Below are positions 40,766-50,608 of a stretch of DNA of 64,000 bases, piece after piece. The translations under genes and the position numbers were made by a program. The notes below the pieces were generated by a model. That model had not been told where the DNA came from. It ran no database searches and saw nothing but the letters and a program-made list of their open reading frames with translations. The DNA comes from Actinocorallia longicatena (GTDB taxonomy: Bacteria; Actinomycetota; Actinomycetes; Streptosporangiales; Streptosporangiaceae): contig NZ_BAAAUV010000001.1 of the NCBI RefSeq assembly GCF_039534125.1, positions 434,001 to 498,000 of the forward strand, written 5' to 3'. Within the stretch, counting starts at the first letter, position 1. Each line of letters opens with the position of its first letter.

Positions 40766-41407
40766 ATGGGCGGAAATACGACGGAGACAGGTTCTGACCA
40801 GCGTCAGGGACGGAGCGTCCCGGTGCGGGCACGATCGCACATCAGCCGGGCCGCGATCGTGCAGGGAGCCCTGGCGCTGTGGCGGACCAAGGGATTCGCC
40901 GGCACCACCGTCACCGACATCTGCAAGGCGGCCGGGGTCTCCAAGGCGCTGTTCTACGTCTACTTCGCCCGCCGCGAGGACGTCCTCATGGAGATCGAGG
41001 TGTTCACCATGCGCGACGCCCACTCCGCCGCCGAGACTCTCGCGGCCCGCCCGTACGAGCTCGTCGACCTGATCGAGGCCGTCATCGACGTCCTGGAACA
41101 GGGAATGCGCCGCTACCCGCCCGACCTCGTGTTCGAGGCCGTCATCGAGTCCTACCGGATCGAACGCCGCGCCCTGGCCGCCGGAGCCACCGACGCCGAC
41201 CTCTCCTTCCTCTTCCTCCAGCCGTTCCAGCAGGCCCACCGCGACGGCAAACTCCCCGCCGACCTCGACATCATCCAAGCCGCCCGAACCGCCCAGATCC
41301 TCGTCGGCGACGGAATCCGCTCCTGGGCCGCCCGCAACTGCGACCGCCCCCTGGCCGCCCCCCTCGCCGCCGAGGTCGCGGTCCTGATCCTCGGCCACCG
41401 CCCCTGA
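40766..41407 (+). CDS. TetR family transcriptional regulator
   Basis: ATG 40766 gives 213 residues; an ATG at 40712 would add 18. The helix-turn-helix (about 48-75 in this numbering) reads TTVTDICKAAGVSKALFYVYF. The C-domain includes LVDLIEAVIDVLEQGMRRYPPD. Divergent from the subunit III/IV-like operon with a palindrome between, so it is likely the repressor of that operon. Inducer unknown. Confidence 0.85.
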   Translation: MGGNTTETGSDQRQGRSVPVRARSHISRAAIVQGALALWRTKGFAGTTVTDICKAAGVSKALFYVYFARREDVLMEIEVFTMRDAHSAAETLAARPYELVDLIEAVIDVLEQGMRRYPPDLVFEAVIESYRIERRALAAGATDADLSFLFLQPFQQAHRDGKLPADLDIIQAARTAQILVGDGIRSWAARNCDRPLAAPLAAEVAVLILGHRP

Positions 41408-41937
41408 ACCCGACGCGACGTCAGAGCCGTCGCTCTCCGGCCAACTGACCATCGGCTGTCGGCCCGGCGGCGCAATGCGTGCTGGGTCCTGCCGATGACG
41501 AAGGAGCGGAAGGCCCGCCCACCGGTATGGGTTCGAACCCTGCGGCTCTCAGGTGAGTGACCTGGCCGAGGTGCAAGAAGGACGCGAGTGCCGACCTTCT
41601 CGTCAACGCCGTGGGCGTAGAACAGCCCACCGCCGCTCGCCGGAATTCCGCGTGGCGGCCGACCCGTCCACCGGCTCGTACCACATCGCACTCTGCGGAC
41701 CGAGGATCTGGTGGGCGGACACCACGGTCTGCCTCCGGCGGTCGATCGCTAGAAGGGTCCGATCGGAGAGCGGCGTCGCCGGACTTGCTGGACCGCCCAC
41801 GCTCGATCTTGGTGGAACGTCCCCAACCATCGAGAGGCTTGGTCCGCTACGCCTTGCTCCGCACCACCTGACCTGCGGGTGGCGGTCCGGGCCGGATTGG
41901 CCCTACGATCTCCGTCACCTCAAGATCTGGAGCCGAT
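41408..41937. other. 530-base region without a convincing gene
   Basis: Open frames here have poor codon bias for this genome, and none resembles a known family. A TTCGAA-centred inverted repeat (GGGTTCGAACCC, 41529-41540) looks like a tRNA T-arm but has no cloverleaf around it. GGAG (41929-41932) belongs to the next gene. It borders the IS-containing, degraded zone. Confidence 0.6.
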
Positions 41938-42412
41938 TTGTCCCTTCGTATCCTGTCCGCCGTCGCCCTGACGACAGCCTTCTGCGCCCCCGCGCATCCC
42001 GCGGCCGCCGCCGACCCCCTGTACACGGCCATCGGCACTCCACGGGCGGACGGAGGCCTCGACCTCACCGGCAATCTGCGGGGCAACGTCCCCGGTCACG
42101 CCGGGCTGGCCTGGGCCGACCGCGGCGAATCCTTCTCCCTCCGCGGACAGCTTTTCTACGAAGACCCGGTCCTGCACAGGTTCCAGCCGCTCCCCGGCGC
42201 CCGTCTGACCGTCACCGAACACCGCTGGAACCAGGCCCCGATCCCCCGCGGCGATATCACGAGCGGACCGGACGGCACCTTCACCCTGTCCGGCCCGGCC
42301 GACCAGCGCAACAGCAGCTTCACCGTCACCTTCGCCGGCACCGACCGCTACGCCGCCACCACCGCCCGAGGCGATTACAACGCACTCTGGCCCACCCGCT
42401 TCTACGGTCTCA

Positions 42413-43321
42413 GAACGTGTTTGAGAGCTGATTGTTTAGAGGTGTTCGAGGGGTCGTGGTCCGGGGCGGGTGGCGGGGTGGCCGCGGGTGATGCGGCGGG
42501 TGATCTGGTCGATGGCGGCCCAGCGGATGAGGGCTTCGCTGGTGGTGGGGTGGCGTTCGTAGTCGCGGGCCAGGCGTCGTCGTAGGAGGAGCCATCCGTT
42601 GGTGCGTTCGATGACCCAGCGGCGTGGGTGGACTTGGAAGCCTTTCTGGCCTGGGGGTTTGCCGATGATGTGGAGGGTGAGGCGCAGGACGTCGGCCGCC
42701 CAGGTGACCAAGCGTCCGGAGAATCCCTGGTCGGCGAACACGGTCCGGCAGGAGAAGAACAGGACCAGGCCAAGCAGCAGGCTGGTCGCTCCCGTTCGGT
42801 CCTGGACCGAGGCGGGACGGACCATCACTGCCAGCAGTAAGCCCTGGGTGTCGGTGATGATGAACCGTTTACGTCCGTTGATCTTCTTCCCTGCGTCATA
42901 GCCGCGGGTGTCGGCCCCGACGGTGTCGGCGGCGTCGACGGTCTGGGAGTCCATCACCGCGGCCGACGGCTCGGGGTCGCGGTCCAGGTCCTGGCGCAGA
43001 CGGCGCCGCACCACGTCCACGATCTTCTCGGTGACGCGGCGTTCCTCCCAACGTTGGAAGTGCCAGTAGACCGTCTGCCAGGGCGGGAAGTCGACCGGCA
43101 GGTACCGCCACGCGCATCCGGTCTGGTTCACATACAAGATCGCATCCACGATGTCCCGGCGCGGATGCTTCTCCTTACGGCCGTCCCAGTGCGCGGCTGG
43201 CAGCAGCGGCTCGATCAACGCCCACTGCGCGTCCGTCAGGTCCGAGGGGTAGGTGGGGCAACGCACCCACCACACCTAGCATCACGTGCCGTAGCAAGAC
43301 GGTCACATGTCAAACACGTTC
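42413..43321 (-). mobile_element. IS5-family insertion sequence, 909 bp
   Basis: The element is bounded by 12-bp terminal inverted repeats GAACGTGTTTGA (42413-42424 and, inverted, 43310-43321). It is flanked by the 3-bp target duplication TCA (42410-42412 and 43322-43324). One DDE transposase gene fills it on the minus strand. Both ends and the transposase frame are intact, so it may still be mobile. Confidence 0.9.
42436..43275 (-). CDS. IS5-family DDE transposase
   Basis: This 279-residue transposase has an N-terminal DUF4096-like region (YPSDLTDAQWALIEPLLP) and catalytic D109 (VMDSQTVD), D182 (FADQGFSGR) and E223 (WVIERTNGW), the DDE triad with the Y/R-rich context of IS5/IS427 elements. 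The start is GTG 43275; a later GTG is also possible. No frameshift is needed for expression. Confidence 0.92.
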   Translation of the reverse strand: MWWVRCPTYPSDLTDAQWALIEPLLPAAHWDGRKEKHPRRDIVDAILYVNQTGCAWRYLPVDFPPWQTVYWHFQRWEERRVTEKIVDVVRRRLRQDLDRDPEPSAAVMDSQTVDAADTVGADTRGYDAGKKINGRKRFIITDTQGLLLAVMVRPASVQDRTGATSLLLGLVLFFSCRTVFADQGFSGRLVTWAADVLRLTLHIIGKPPGQKGFQVHPRRWVIERTNGWLLLRRRLARDYERHPTTSEALIRWAAIDQITRRITRGHPATRPGPRPLEHL

Positions 43322-43946
43322 TCACTGGCAAACGAGTCCTCGAAGGCCGCAAGGGCAAGAAGCACTGGACGGTCCACCTCCAGGGCCGCATGCAGCGCAA
43401 GGTCCACGGAACCTGGCTCTCCTTCACCAACAAGACCAAGGACCGCGGCCCCTGCAGCATCGGCATCCAGTACCGCCTGCCGAACTCCACAGCCTGGAAG
43501 AACCTCCGCGGCATCCCTTGCGAACGGCTCACCACGAAACGCTTCGACTACACCGCCACCACCAAACCCCGCACGGCCCACTGGCGCCTCTACTTCATCG
43601 AGCCCGCCACCCAGAAAACCGCCTATTTGGGCTCCCAAACCCACCGCTCCTCCCTGAGCAAACCCGTCTACCTCAAAATCCCCAATCACTGACCCACCCG
43701 GCCCACCACTCCAAAGAACGTCCGCACCCGACCCAGCCTCGCCTCTCCCGAATGAGATCCGACGAGCTCATCCACGCTGCGGCAACAGCCGAGAACGATT
43801 TCATCAAAGCCGCCCGCGATGAACTGATCGCGTCTGAGGCGATCACTCCTCGCGTCGTCCCGGCCACCAGATAGCTGCCAGATGATAATCATGCCGAGCG
43901 AGCTGTGGCGGCGTCGGCGGTTCCAGTCGCCGCGAGTAGGTGTCGG

Positions 43947-46073
43947 TTAGGAGATTGCGACACCATGATCTCTAGCGAGACCGGCGAGGCCGTCGGCGTA
44001 TCCCTGGCCGACGGAGCGCAGTCGCCATGCGCCTTGGCGGCGGTAGAGCTCGGCGCAGATCAGGACGGTTTCGGTGTCGGCGTCTGAAAGGAGCGCACGG
44101 ACAGTGCCGTCCCGCTCGGTCACGGTGAGCCGGACGGATCCCGGTGGTCCGCTCGTCACAACAAGTACAGAGGAGACGTCGGTGGCCAGCCGGCTGGGAT
44201 CGATCTGGATGCTCTTGCCAGAAGCGTCTAGGACGACCGCACCATCGGGTGAGGCGGGCTGGTTGTAGAACACGAAGTCGGTGTCGGCTCTGACCTGCCG
44301 GTCAGAGCCGAGGAGGAGCGCACAGGGGTCGTGCTCAGGCGATGGCAGAGCGAAGTCGAAGCGCAGAAGCCCTCCGGTGACTCTGACATTCTGGCCGTTC
44401 CGCAGCTCGTCTGGCTGCGGGGCAGGATCGGTGCCCGTGCTCGGAGAGGTGCTGTCCGGCCTGGGGTCGTGCCAGCCCTCCGGAGCGGTGATCCGGGCCT
44501 CTATCCCGGCGTGCTCCTTGAGTAGGAAGAGCAGGTTCGCTCCATCGAGCAGTTCGATCGGTTTGTTCTTGGCGAAGTCGTAGGAGGCCTGACCGTATCC
44601 GCTGGTCGTGACGAGAATGCCCTTGGAGGCGCCCTCATTCTGGAGGGTTCCGTAAAGGTCGCGGACGGCCGAAACTCCGACCGTGTTCCGATATCGCTTC
44701 GCCTGGATGACGACCTTGCCTCCCATGATCGGGCGGGGATCGTAGGCCACACAGTCAACGCCTCCGTCTCTCGACGCTCTGGTCTGGCGCGTCTCGAGTC
44801 CCATTCGGGCGAAGAGGTTAGAAATGAGCCCCTCAAACTCGGTTGGGCTCATCTCCAGGAGGTTGGGCCGCTGGTCCAGCTCGCCGAGAACATCGGACTC
44901 CTCGATGAAACGTGGGTCAACCATGGTGAACTCCAGCACCGGCCGGACCGGCACGAGTTCAGCGGAGTTTCGTGAGACCCCGGCGCCCAAGTGCTTAAGG
45001 CATGCGGCCGGCTCGACCCGGGCCAGATCGAGTTCTGAGAAGGTCTCGCGTGTAGTACGGAGCGTGAGGAGACACGGCCGAACCGGACGTCCGGTGGCCG
45101 CGTCGATGGTGCTCACCATGCCGTTGAAGACAATGGTCGCCACCTGCCTGTCAGCGTCTGCCGTAAGGATGTCCCGCACCACCCGCAGAGCGACCTGACC
45201 GACCACGGAGGTGTACTGGGCTTTGATCTGCGTGGCCGGGCGAGCAGTCTCGGTGATCGAGTCGGAGGTCTTCACGTAGCGATAGTTCTTCGCGGTCGGA
45301 ACGACGTCGATCGGCGGCAGTTCGTACTCGACGACGAGTTGAGCCGATTCCGGAACGTAGGCCAACCGCCATTGCTCGGGGAGACCTTCGGGGTATTCGG
45401 CGGCGGTGAGGACCAGGTCGAAGTAGGCGACGATCGCCTGGGGTCGACCTTCAGCGAGTTCTCGCTTGAAGGCGTCCACCTCCGCATGTTGCTGTCGTGC
45501 CTGTTCCATCACTACCGCGGCCCGCTCGGAATGCCGCCGCTGGAGTTCGGCAAGCCGTGCCTGCCGGCCCTGTTCCCGCCGGGCGTGTTCAGCGCATGCC
45601 TGCTGATAGGCCATCTGCCCCTGTCGAACTTCTTCTTCGTGGCGAGCCGCGTTGAGGAGCTTGGACAGTCCGGTCAGCGGTGGCGGCATGAACTGCTCAG
45701 GCCGGGGCGCTGGTTCGACAGGCCCTGCCGCGCCGAGGTCGAAAGGCCCCACTTCGGCCGGCTGCTTGAGCTTGTCGACGGAGAATCGCGTGTTCCGGCC
45801 GAGACCAGAAATAAGAATGGAGTCGAGTTCAGCGATGCGCTGAGCGATCGCTTCGTTCATCGCCACGGCTTCTGCGGCACGAGCTTCGCCATACAGGCGC
45901 TTGCGTTCCCTTTCGTCGGCGGCCACAGACCGCTCGTATGCGGCCTGAGCCCGAGCGGCCTCCCGTTGGCCCGCCGCCTGGGCCCTTTGCCTGGCGGCTT
46001 CGGCGCGAGCCGCTTCACGCTGCATCCGCGCGACCGTGGCCATGAACCCCTGCCGCCTCGCCATATCCCCCAC
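43947..46073 (-). CDS. Mrr-like restriction endonuclease fused to a TerD-like domain
   Basis: This 708-residue protein starts at GTG 46073 or ATG 46064. It has an Ala/Arg/Glu coiled coil (about 13-75), a second coiled coil (about 140-205) and an unassigned middle (about 210-400). The Mrr_cat nuclease (about 410-530) begins FEGLISNLFARMGL and carries the PD-(D/E)xK residues D440 (DGGVD) and Q457-A-K459. The C-terminal TerD-like region (about 570-700) has LLLGSDRQVRADTDFVFYNQ. TerD folds bind calcium and belong to tellurite/stress systems; Mrr nucleases cut foreign or modified DNA. A defence or stress effector is plausible. Confidence 0.88.
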   Translation of the reverse strand: MGDMARRQGFMATVARMQREAARAEAARQRAQAAGQREAARAQAAYERSVAADERERKRLYGEARAAEAVAMNEAIAQRIAELDSILISGLGRNTRFSVDKLKQPAEVGPFDLGAAGPVEPAPRPEQFMPPPLTGLSKLLNAARHEEEVRQGQMAYQQACAEHARREQGRQARLAELQRRHSERAAVVMEQARQQHAEVDAFKRELAEGRPQAIVAYFDLVLTAAEYPEGLPEQWRLAYVPESAQLVVEYELPPIDVVPTAKNYRYVKTSDSITETARPATQIKAQYTSVVGQVALRVVRDILTADADRQVATIVFNGMVSTIDAATGRPVRPCLLTLRTTRETFSELDLARVEPAACLKHLGAGVSRNSAELVPVRPVLEFTMVDPRFIEESDVLGELDQRPNLLEMSPTEFEGLISNLFARMGLETRQTRASRDGGVDCVAYDPRPIMGGKVVIQAKRYRNTVGVSAVRDLYGTLQNEGASKGILVTTSGYGQASYDFAKNKPIELLDGANLLFLLKEHAGIEARITAPEGWHDPRPDSTSPSTGTDPAPQPDELRNGQNVRVTGGLLRFDFALPSPEHDPCALLLGSDRQVRADTDFVFYNQPASPDGAVVLDASGKSIQIDPSRLATDVSSVLVVTSGPPGSVRLTVTERDGTVRALLSDADTETVLICAELYRRQGAWRLRSVGQGYADGLAGLARDHGVAIS

Positions 46074-46249
46074 CCGTCGCCGACACCACCATCGTCAACG
46101 ATATGCGTCAATACCGACCGACCGGGAAAGCCTCCACCAAAATGAGACCTCCAATGCTTCTGATGCTGTCAGCACACGTCACAAAATACAGATAAAAGAA
46201 ACAAATGGCACAAAACCACGGTCACGTAGACGTTCTGGCTGTTCGCACG

Positions 46250-46530
46250 CGATATCAAGATCTATGCTGCGATTCCGGGCCGAGGGATGGGAAGGGCTGG
46301 CCGATCGCCACAGGGGCCGCGCAGCCGCCCCTCCCGAACCCCGGCGGAAATCAAGGACAAAGTCCTGGCCGACTACGACCGGCCAGTCGATCCGCGCCAC
46401 GCAAAAGCCACCAGCGCTACGAACGCGCCGCTCCCGGCGACATGATCCACATGGACGTCAAACATTCGAGCCGTGAGCCGGTTCGCCTCACGGCCGGTCG
46501 GCTGACGCCCGGCGGCTTCCGGTATACGGC
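46250..46530 (+). pseudogene. IS481-family transposase remnant
   Basis: Two plus-strand frames carry pieces of an IS481-type transposase: RFRAEGWEGLADRHRGR in one, and after a shift RYERAAPGDMIHMDVK (which holds the first catalytic Asp region). The rest of the DDE domain is absent. Base composition here is lower in GC than in the neighbours. A degraded insertion. Confidence 0.6.
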
Positions 46531-46689
46531 AACGGCCTCGAGCTAGCGGTCCTTATCGGTGGCCTCGAGGGCCGCACCGAGCGACTCGCCTGCCCGCGTC
46601 AGAGGCCCTGATGAGTGCCGGGGACCGCGCGCCCGGGCTCCGGCGTGACGCGTTCACGTGGCCGCGCCGCGGTGGCGGATACTACGAGG

Positions 46690-49293
46690 ATGCGCTTGCT
46701 GGAACGGGAGACGGCGACGGCGGCACTGGCCGGGTACGCGGCCGAGGCTCGGCGCGGGGCGGGACGGCTGGTCCTGGTCGGCGGCGAGGCGGGGATCGGC
46801 AAGTCCGCCCTCCTCGAGCAGTGCGAACGGGATCTGCCGCAGGCGCGCTGGTCGTGGGGTGCGTGCGACGGGCTGTCCACCCCGCGCCCGCTCGGACCGC
46901 TGTTCGATGTGGCCGAACAGCTCGGCGGCACCCTGCTGGAGCTGTCGCGTGCCGGCGCGGGCAGGGACGAGCTGTTCCGCGGGCTCCTGCGCGAGGTCGG
47001 CGATCCGGACACGCTCGACGTGGTCGTGGTGGAGGACGTCCACTGGGCGGACGAGGCCACCCTCGACCTTGTGCGCTTCCTCGGCCGGCGACTGCACCGA
47101 GCGGCCGTTCTTCTTCTGGTCACCTATCGGAGCGACGGCCTCGCGGCGTCCGACCCGCTGCGCGTCGCCCTGGGCGATCTGGCCGCTCAGCGGTCGGCCC
47201 GGCGCATCGACCTGGCACCCCTGTCCGCAAGGGCGGTGCACGTGCTGGCTGGTGGCAGCGCCGCGGACGCCGCCACCCTGCACCGCCTGACCGGAGGCAA
47301 TCCCTTCTACGTCGCCGAGGTCGTCCGGAGCGGGACGCCCGGGGTGCCCGGATCGGCACGCGACGCGGTCCTGGCACGGGCGGCACGTCTCAGCCCCGCC
47401 GCTCGCGAGGTCCTCGACACCGCCGCGCTGACCGGCAGCAGGGTCGAGTCACGGCTGCTGGAGTCGGTGGTCCCCTGCCCCTCCCCCGTCATGGACGAGC
47501 TGATCGCCTCCAGTCTCGTCATCTGGGACGACTCCCGGCTGCGATTCCGTCATGAGATCGCTCGTCTCGCCATTGAAGGAGCGGTTTCCTTCCATCGCAG
47601 TCGAGGCATCCACGCCATGGTCCTGGCGACGCTGGATGCTCAGGGCTGCGACGACGACGCCCGGATGGCCTTCCACGCCGAGGCCGCCGCCGACCCGCCT
47701 GCGGTGGTGCGCCACGCCACCGCCGCCGCTCGCCGCGCGGCTTGGCTGGCCTCCCACCGCGAGGCCGCGGCGCAGTACCGGCGGGCGCTGCGCTTCGCCG
47801 CCGACGCTGACGCCGACGCCGCCACCCTGGCCGAGCTGTATGAAGGGCTCGCCGAGGAGGCGGCGCTGCTCGATCAGTGGCAGGACGCCGCCGAGGCCTG
47901 CGAACGTGCGCTCCTGGAGTGGCGCGTCGCCGGCGACCGGCTCCGGGAGGGCGACACCCTCCGGCGGCTGTCGCGCATCAGCTGGAACATGTGCCACGGC
48001 GAGACCGTCGCCGCCGAGGCCGCGGTGGCCGTCCTGGAACCTCTCGGGCCCGGCGTCGAACTCGCCTGGGCCTACGCCACCCTCGCCAACCAGAAGATGC
48101 TGTAGTACGAGCACGACGCGGCGCGGGACCACGCGCAGAGGGCTCAGGCGCTGGCCGAGCGGCTTGACGCCACCGACGTTCTGAGCAGCGCGCTGAACAC
48201 CCTGGCGGTCTCCGCCTTCGGCCTGGGCGCGGAATGGGAGCCCGGGCTGCGCCTCGCTCTGGAGACCGCGCTGGCCGGACGGCACCAGGACCAGGCCGGC
48301 CGGGCCTTCAGCAACCTGGTCGCCCTGCACAGCGGCCTGCGGCGCTTCGCCGACGCCGAGCACCATCTGGCCGAAGGCCTCGCCTACTGCCGCGAGCACG
48401 ACCTCACGACCTATCTGACCTGCCTGCGCAGCGAGCAGTCCACCATCCTGGAGCACACCGGCCGGTGGGAGGAGTGCCTGACGATCAGCAACCGCATTCT
48501 CGCCAGCGCGAGCCGGTCCCCCGCGAACCGGATGTGCACCGTCCGCAGGATCGGCTCGATCCTCGCGCGCCGCGGCGAATCCGGCGTCTGGGATCACCTC
48601 GACGAGGCCGCGGTTCTGGCCGAGCGCACCGGTGAGCCCCAGCAGATCGTCCCGGTCCGCCTCACCCGCGCCGAGGCCCGCTGGCTGGAGGGCGACGTGC
48701 ACGAGGCGCGGCGTGAGGCAGAACTCGCCGCGGCCGCGGCCGGCCGGTGCGGCGCGTGGGAGCGCGGCGCCGTCGCCGTGTGGCTGCGGCGCACCGGATC
48801 CCCGCACGTGCTCCAGGGCCCCTTTCCTGAGCCCTACCGCCTCGAGCTCGAGCGCGACCCGGCTGCGGCGGCACGCGCCTGGACGGCGCTCGGCTGCCGC
48901 TACGACGCGGCCCTGGCTCTCTCCGGAGCGGGACGCGAACGCGAACTGCGCGAGGCTCTGCGCATCCTCACCGAGCTCGGAGCCCTGCCCGCGACCCGCA
49001 TCGTCCGACGGGACCTGCGCAGGCTCGGCGCCCGCTCGCTCCCGGCCGGACCCCGCGCCATCACCCGCGAGGACCCCGACGGCCTGACCCGACGCGAACG
49101 TGAGGTGCTCGCCCTCATCTGCGAGCACCTCACCAACGCCGAGATCGCGGCCAAGCTGTTCATCTCGACCAAGACCGTCGGCCACCACGTCTCAGCGATC
49201 CTCACCAAGCTCAACGTCCCCACCCGCGCCGCCGCAGCCGCCATCACCCGCGACCTGCGAACCGTCGAACGGCTGGACCCGAACGAGCCCTAG
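46690..49293 (+). pseudogene. LAL-type LuxR regulator split by an in-frame TAG
   Basis: The chosen ATG 46690 begins MRLLERETATAALAGYAAEA. Walker A is GGEAGIGKSALL (about 31-42) and Walker B VVVVEDVHWADEA. A TPR-like middle leads to a C-terminal LuxR HTH LTRREREVLALICEHLTNAE ending at 49293. One TAG (48103-48105, after NQKML) interrupts an otherwise unbroken frame of 867 codons that keeps homology and codon bias on both sides. It is a recent nonsense mutation, a sequencing error, or readthrough; as it stands only the ATPase part would be made. Confidence 0.8.
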
Positions 49294-50529
49294 CCATGTC
49301 TTACGGGCTCCTCCGTGGCGAGCGGCGTCCAGGCGCGTTGCGCGGCAGGGCCTGATCCACGAAACAGGCCCTGGCGACGGTGTTCGACGGCGCACGCTCG
49401 TCCGGGAGGCGCGCCAGGCAGCGAGGCCCGCCAGGACGGCACCCGCCGCCATCACCCCACGCGGCGACGAGATGTCCACCACCCGGCCGCCCAGCAGCGC
49501 GCCCGCGGCGATCGCCGCGTTGAACACCGACGACAGCAGTGCCGTCCCGGCTTCACCGCCCCCGGCGCCCACCACCCAGATCTGACCCGTCACCGACACC
49601 CCGCCGTAGGCGACGCCCCACAACAACAGCAGCAGGAGCACGGCGGCCACGGCCCACGCGCCCACCGGCGCCAGCAGCGCCGTCGCCACCGCGATCAGCG
49701 CGGCCAGCACCGCCATCGCCGCGCCCGGGTCCCGGACGGCCGCCCGCCCCACCAGGAAGTTCCCCGCCACACCCGCCACCCCATATCCCAGCAACGCGAC
49801 GCCGACCAGCACCGGTCCCGCCCCCGCCACCTCCTCAAGGAACGGCCGCACGTAGGTGTAGGCGGCGAAGTGACCCGTCACCACCAGCGCCGTCGCGACG
49901 AGCACCGGACGCAACGCCGGCGAACGCCACGCCGCGACCACCTCCGCAGGCCGCACCGCCGCCTCCGCGGGCAGCGGCGGCAGCGCCCGGACCAGAGCGG
50001 CGAGAGCGATCAGCGCGAGCAGCGCCGCCGCCCCGAACGCCGCGCGCCACCCCGCCACCGCGAGGATCAGCGCGCCGGCCGGGACGCCCAGCACCGACGC
50101 CACACCGATCCCGCCCGCGATCATCGCCGCCGCCCGGCCGATCCTCCGCTCGGGCACCAGCCGCGGCGGCAGCCCGGCCGCGAACGCCCAGAACCCGCCG
50201 ATCGCCACTCCGACCAGCACCCGGGCCGCGAGCACCACCGCGAACACGGGGGACAGAGCCGTCAGCAGATCGGCGACGGCCAGCAGAACCATCAACGCGC
50301 ACAGGACCGTCCGGCGGTCCCGGCTTCGCACCAAGACGGTCAGCGCCGGGGCGGCGACCGCCGCGACCAGTCCGGGGACGGTCATCGTCAGGCCCGCCAG
50401 CCCGTCGGGGACATCGAAATCGGAAGCCAGCGGCGTCAGCAGCCCGACGGGCAGCATCTCGCTGGTGACCAGGGTGAACGAGCCGAAGGCCACCGCGGCC
50501 ACCGACCCCTTCCGCTCGCAGATCGTCAT
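49192..50529 (-). CDS. MFS transporter (DHA1 type) with long C-terminal extension
   Basis: ATG 50529 gives 445 residues with 12 transmembrane helices. It shows the DHA1 features SFTLVTSEMLPVGLLTPLA near the N-terminus and RVLVGVAIGGFWAFAAGLPPRLVP, as in sugar- and drug-efflux (AraJ/YdhP-like) proteins. Past the last helix (about residue 380) the frame continues for some 65 residues of Arg/Gly-rich sequence with no TM. It overlaps the 3' end of the broken LAL gene by 102 bases antisense. The original stop may have been lost. The divergent LysR gene is its likely regulator. Confidence 0.8.
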   Translation of the reverse strand: MTICERKGSVAAVAFGSFTLVTSEMLPVGLLTPLASDFDVPDGLAGLTMTVPGLVAAVAAPALTVLVRSRDRRTVLCALMVLLAVADLLTALSPVFAVVLAARVLVGVAIGGFWAFAAGLPPRLVPERRIGRAAAMIAGGIGVASVLGVPAGALILAVAGWRAAFGAAALLALIALAALVRALPPLPAEAAVRPAEVVAAWRSPALRPVLVATALVVTGHFAAYTYVRPFLEEVAGAGPVLVGVALLGYGVAGVAGNFLVGRAAVRDPGAAMAVLAALIAVATALLAPVGAWAVAAVLLLLLLWGVAYGGVSVTGQIWVVGAGGGEAGTALLSSVFNAAIAAGALLGGRVVDISSPRGVMAAGAVLAGLAAWRASRTSVRRRTPSPGPVSWIRPCRATRLDAARHGGARKTWLGLVRVQPFDGSQVAGDGGCGGAGGDVELGEDR

Positions 50530-50580
50530 GCGATCCAGCGTCGGCGGCGGCGGGCCCGGGAACAACGACGAAGATCGAAT

Positions 50581-50596
50581 CCTTGGTTCAACCAGG
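50581..50596 (+). promoter_or_regulatory. LysR-type operator candidate
   Basis: The palindrome TGGTT-C-AACCA (50584-50594), inside CCTTGGTTCAACCAGG, lies 13 bases before the LysR start codon and between the divergent MFS and LysR genes. It has the T-N11-A shape expected of LysR boxes. Confidence 0.55.
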
Positions 50597-50608
50597 CTAA
50601 GGAGTGCG

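Larger units (their letters stand above)
41938..43692 (+). pseudogene. Secreted protein gene interrupted by an IS element
   Basis: TTG 41938 with GGAG five bases before starts a protein with a signal peptide (ending HPAAAADP). The frame runs to YGL at 42411 and then enters an IS. Removing 42413-43324 (the element plus one TCA copy) restores the frame exactly, continuing TGKRVLEGRKGKKHWTVHLQ to the stop at 43692. The rebuilt protein has about 281 residues with beta-rich segments (SGPDGTFTLSG; FTVTFAGTDRYAATTA) like bacterial carbohydrate-binding or Ig-type repeats. I know no family; the insertion abolishes the C-terminal 120 residues or so. Confidence 0.75.

Noticed and set aside
41423..41549. 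tRNA-like element with a GGTTCGAACC T-arm and AGAGCCG/CGGCTCT ends
   Set aside because: The ends are about 125 bases apart, no D-arm or anticodon arm can be drawn, the T-stem has mismatches, and there is no CCA context.
43752..43874. A 40-codon open frame beginning MRSDELIHAAATAEND
   Set aside because: It has no clear ribosome-binding site, no family match, and lies in the degraded gap after the IS-disrupted gene; cannot be supported as a gene.
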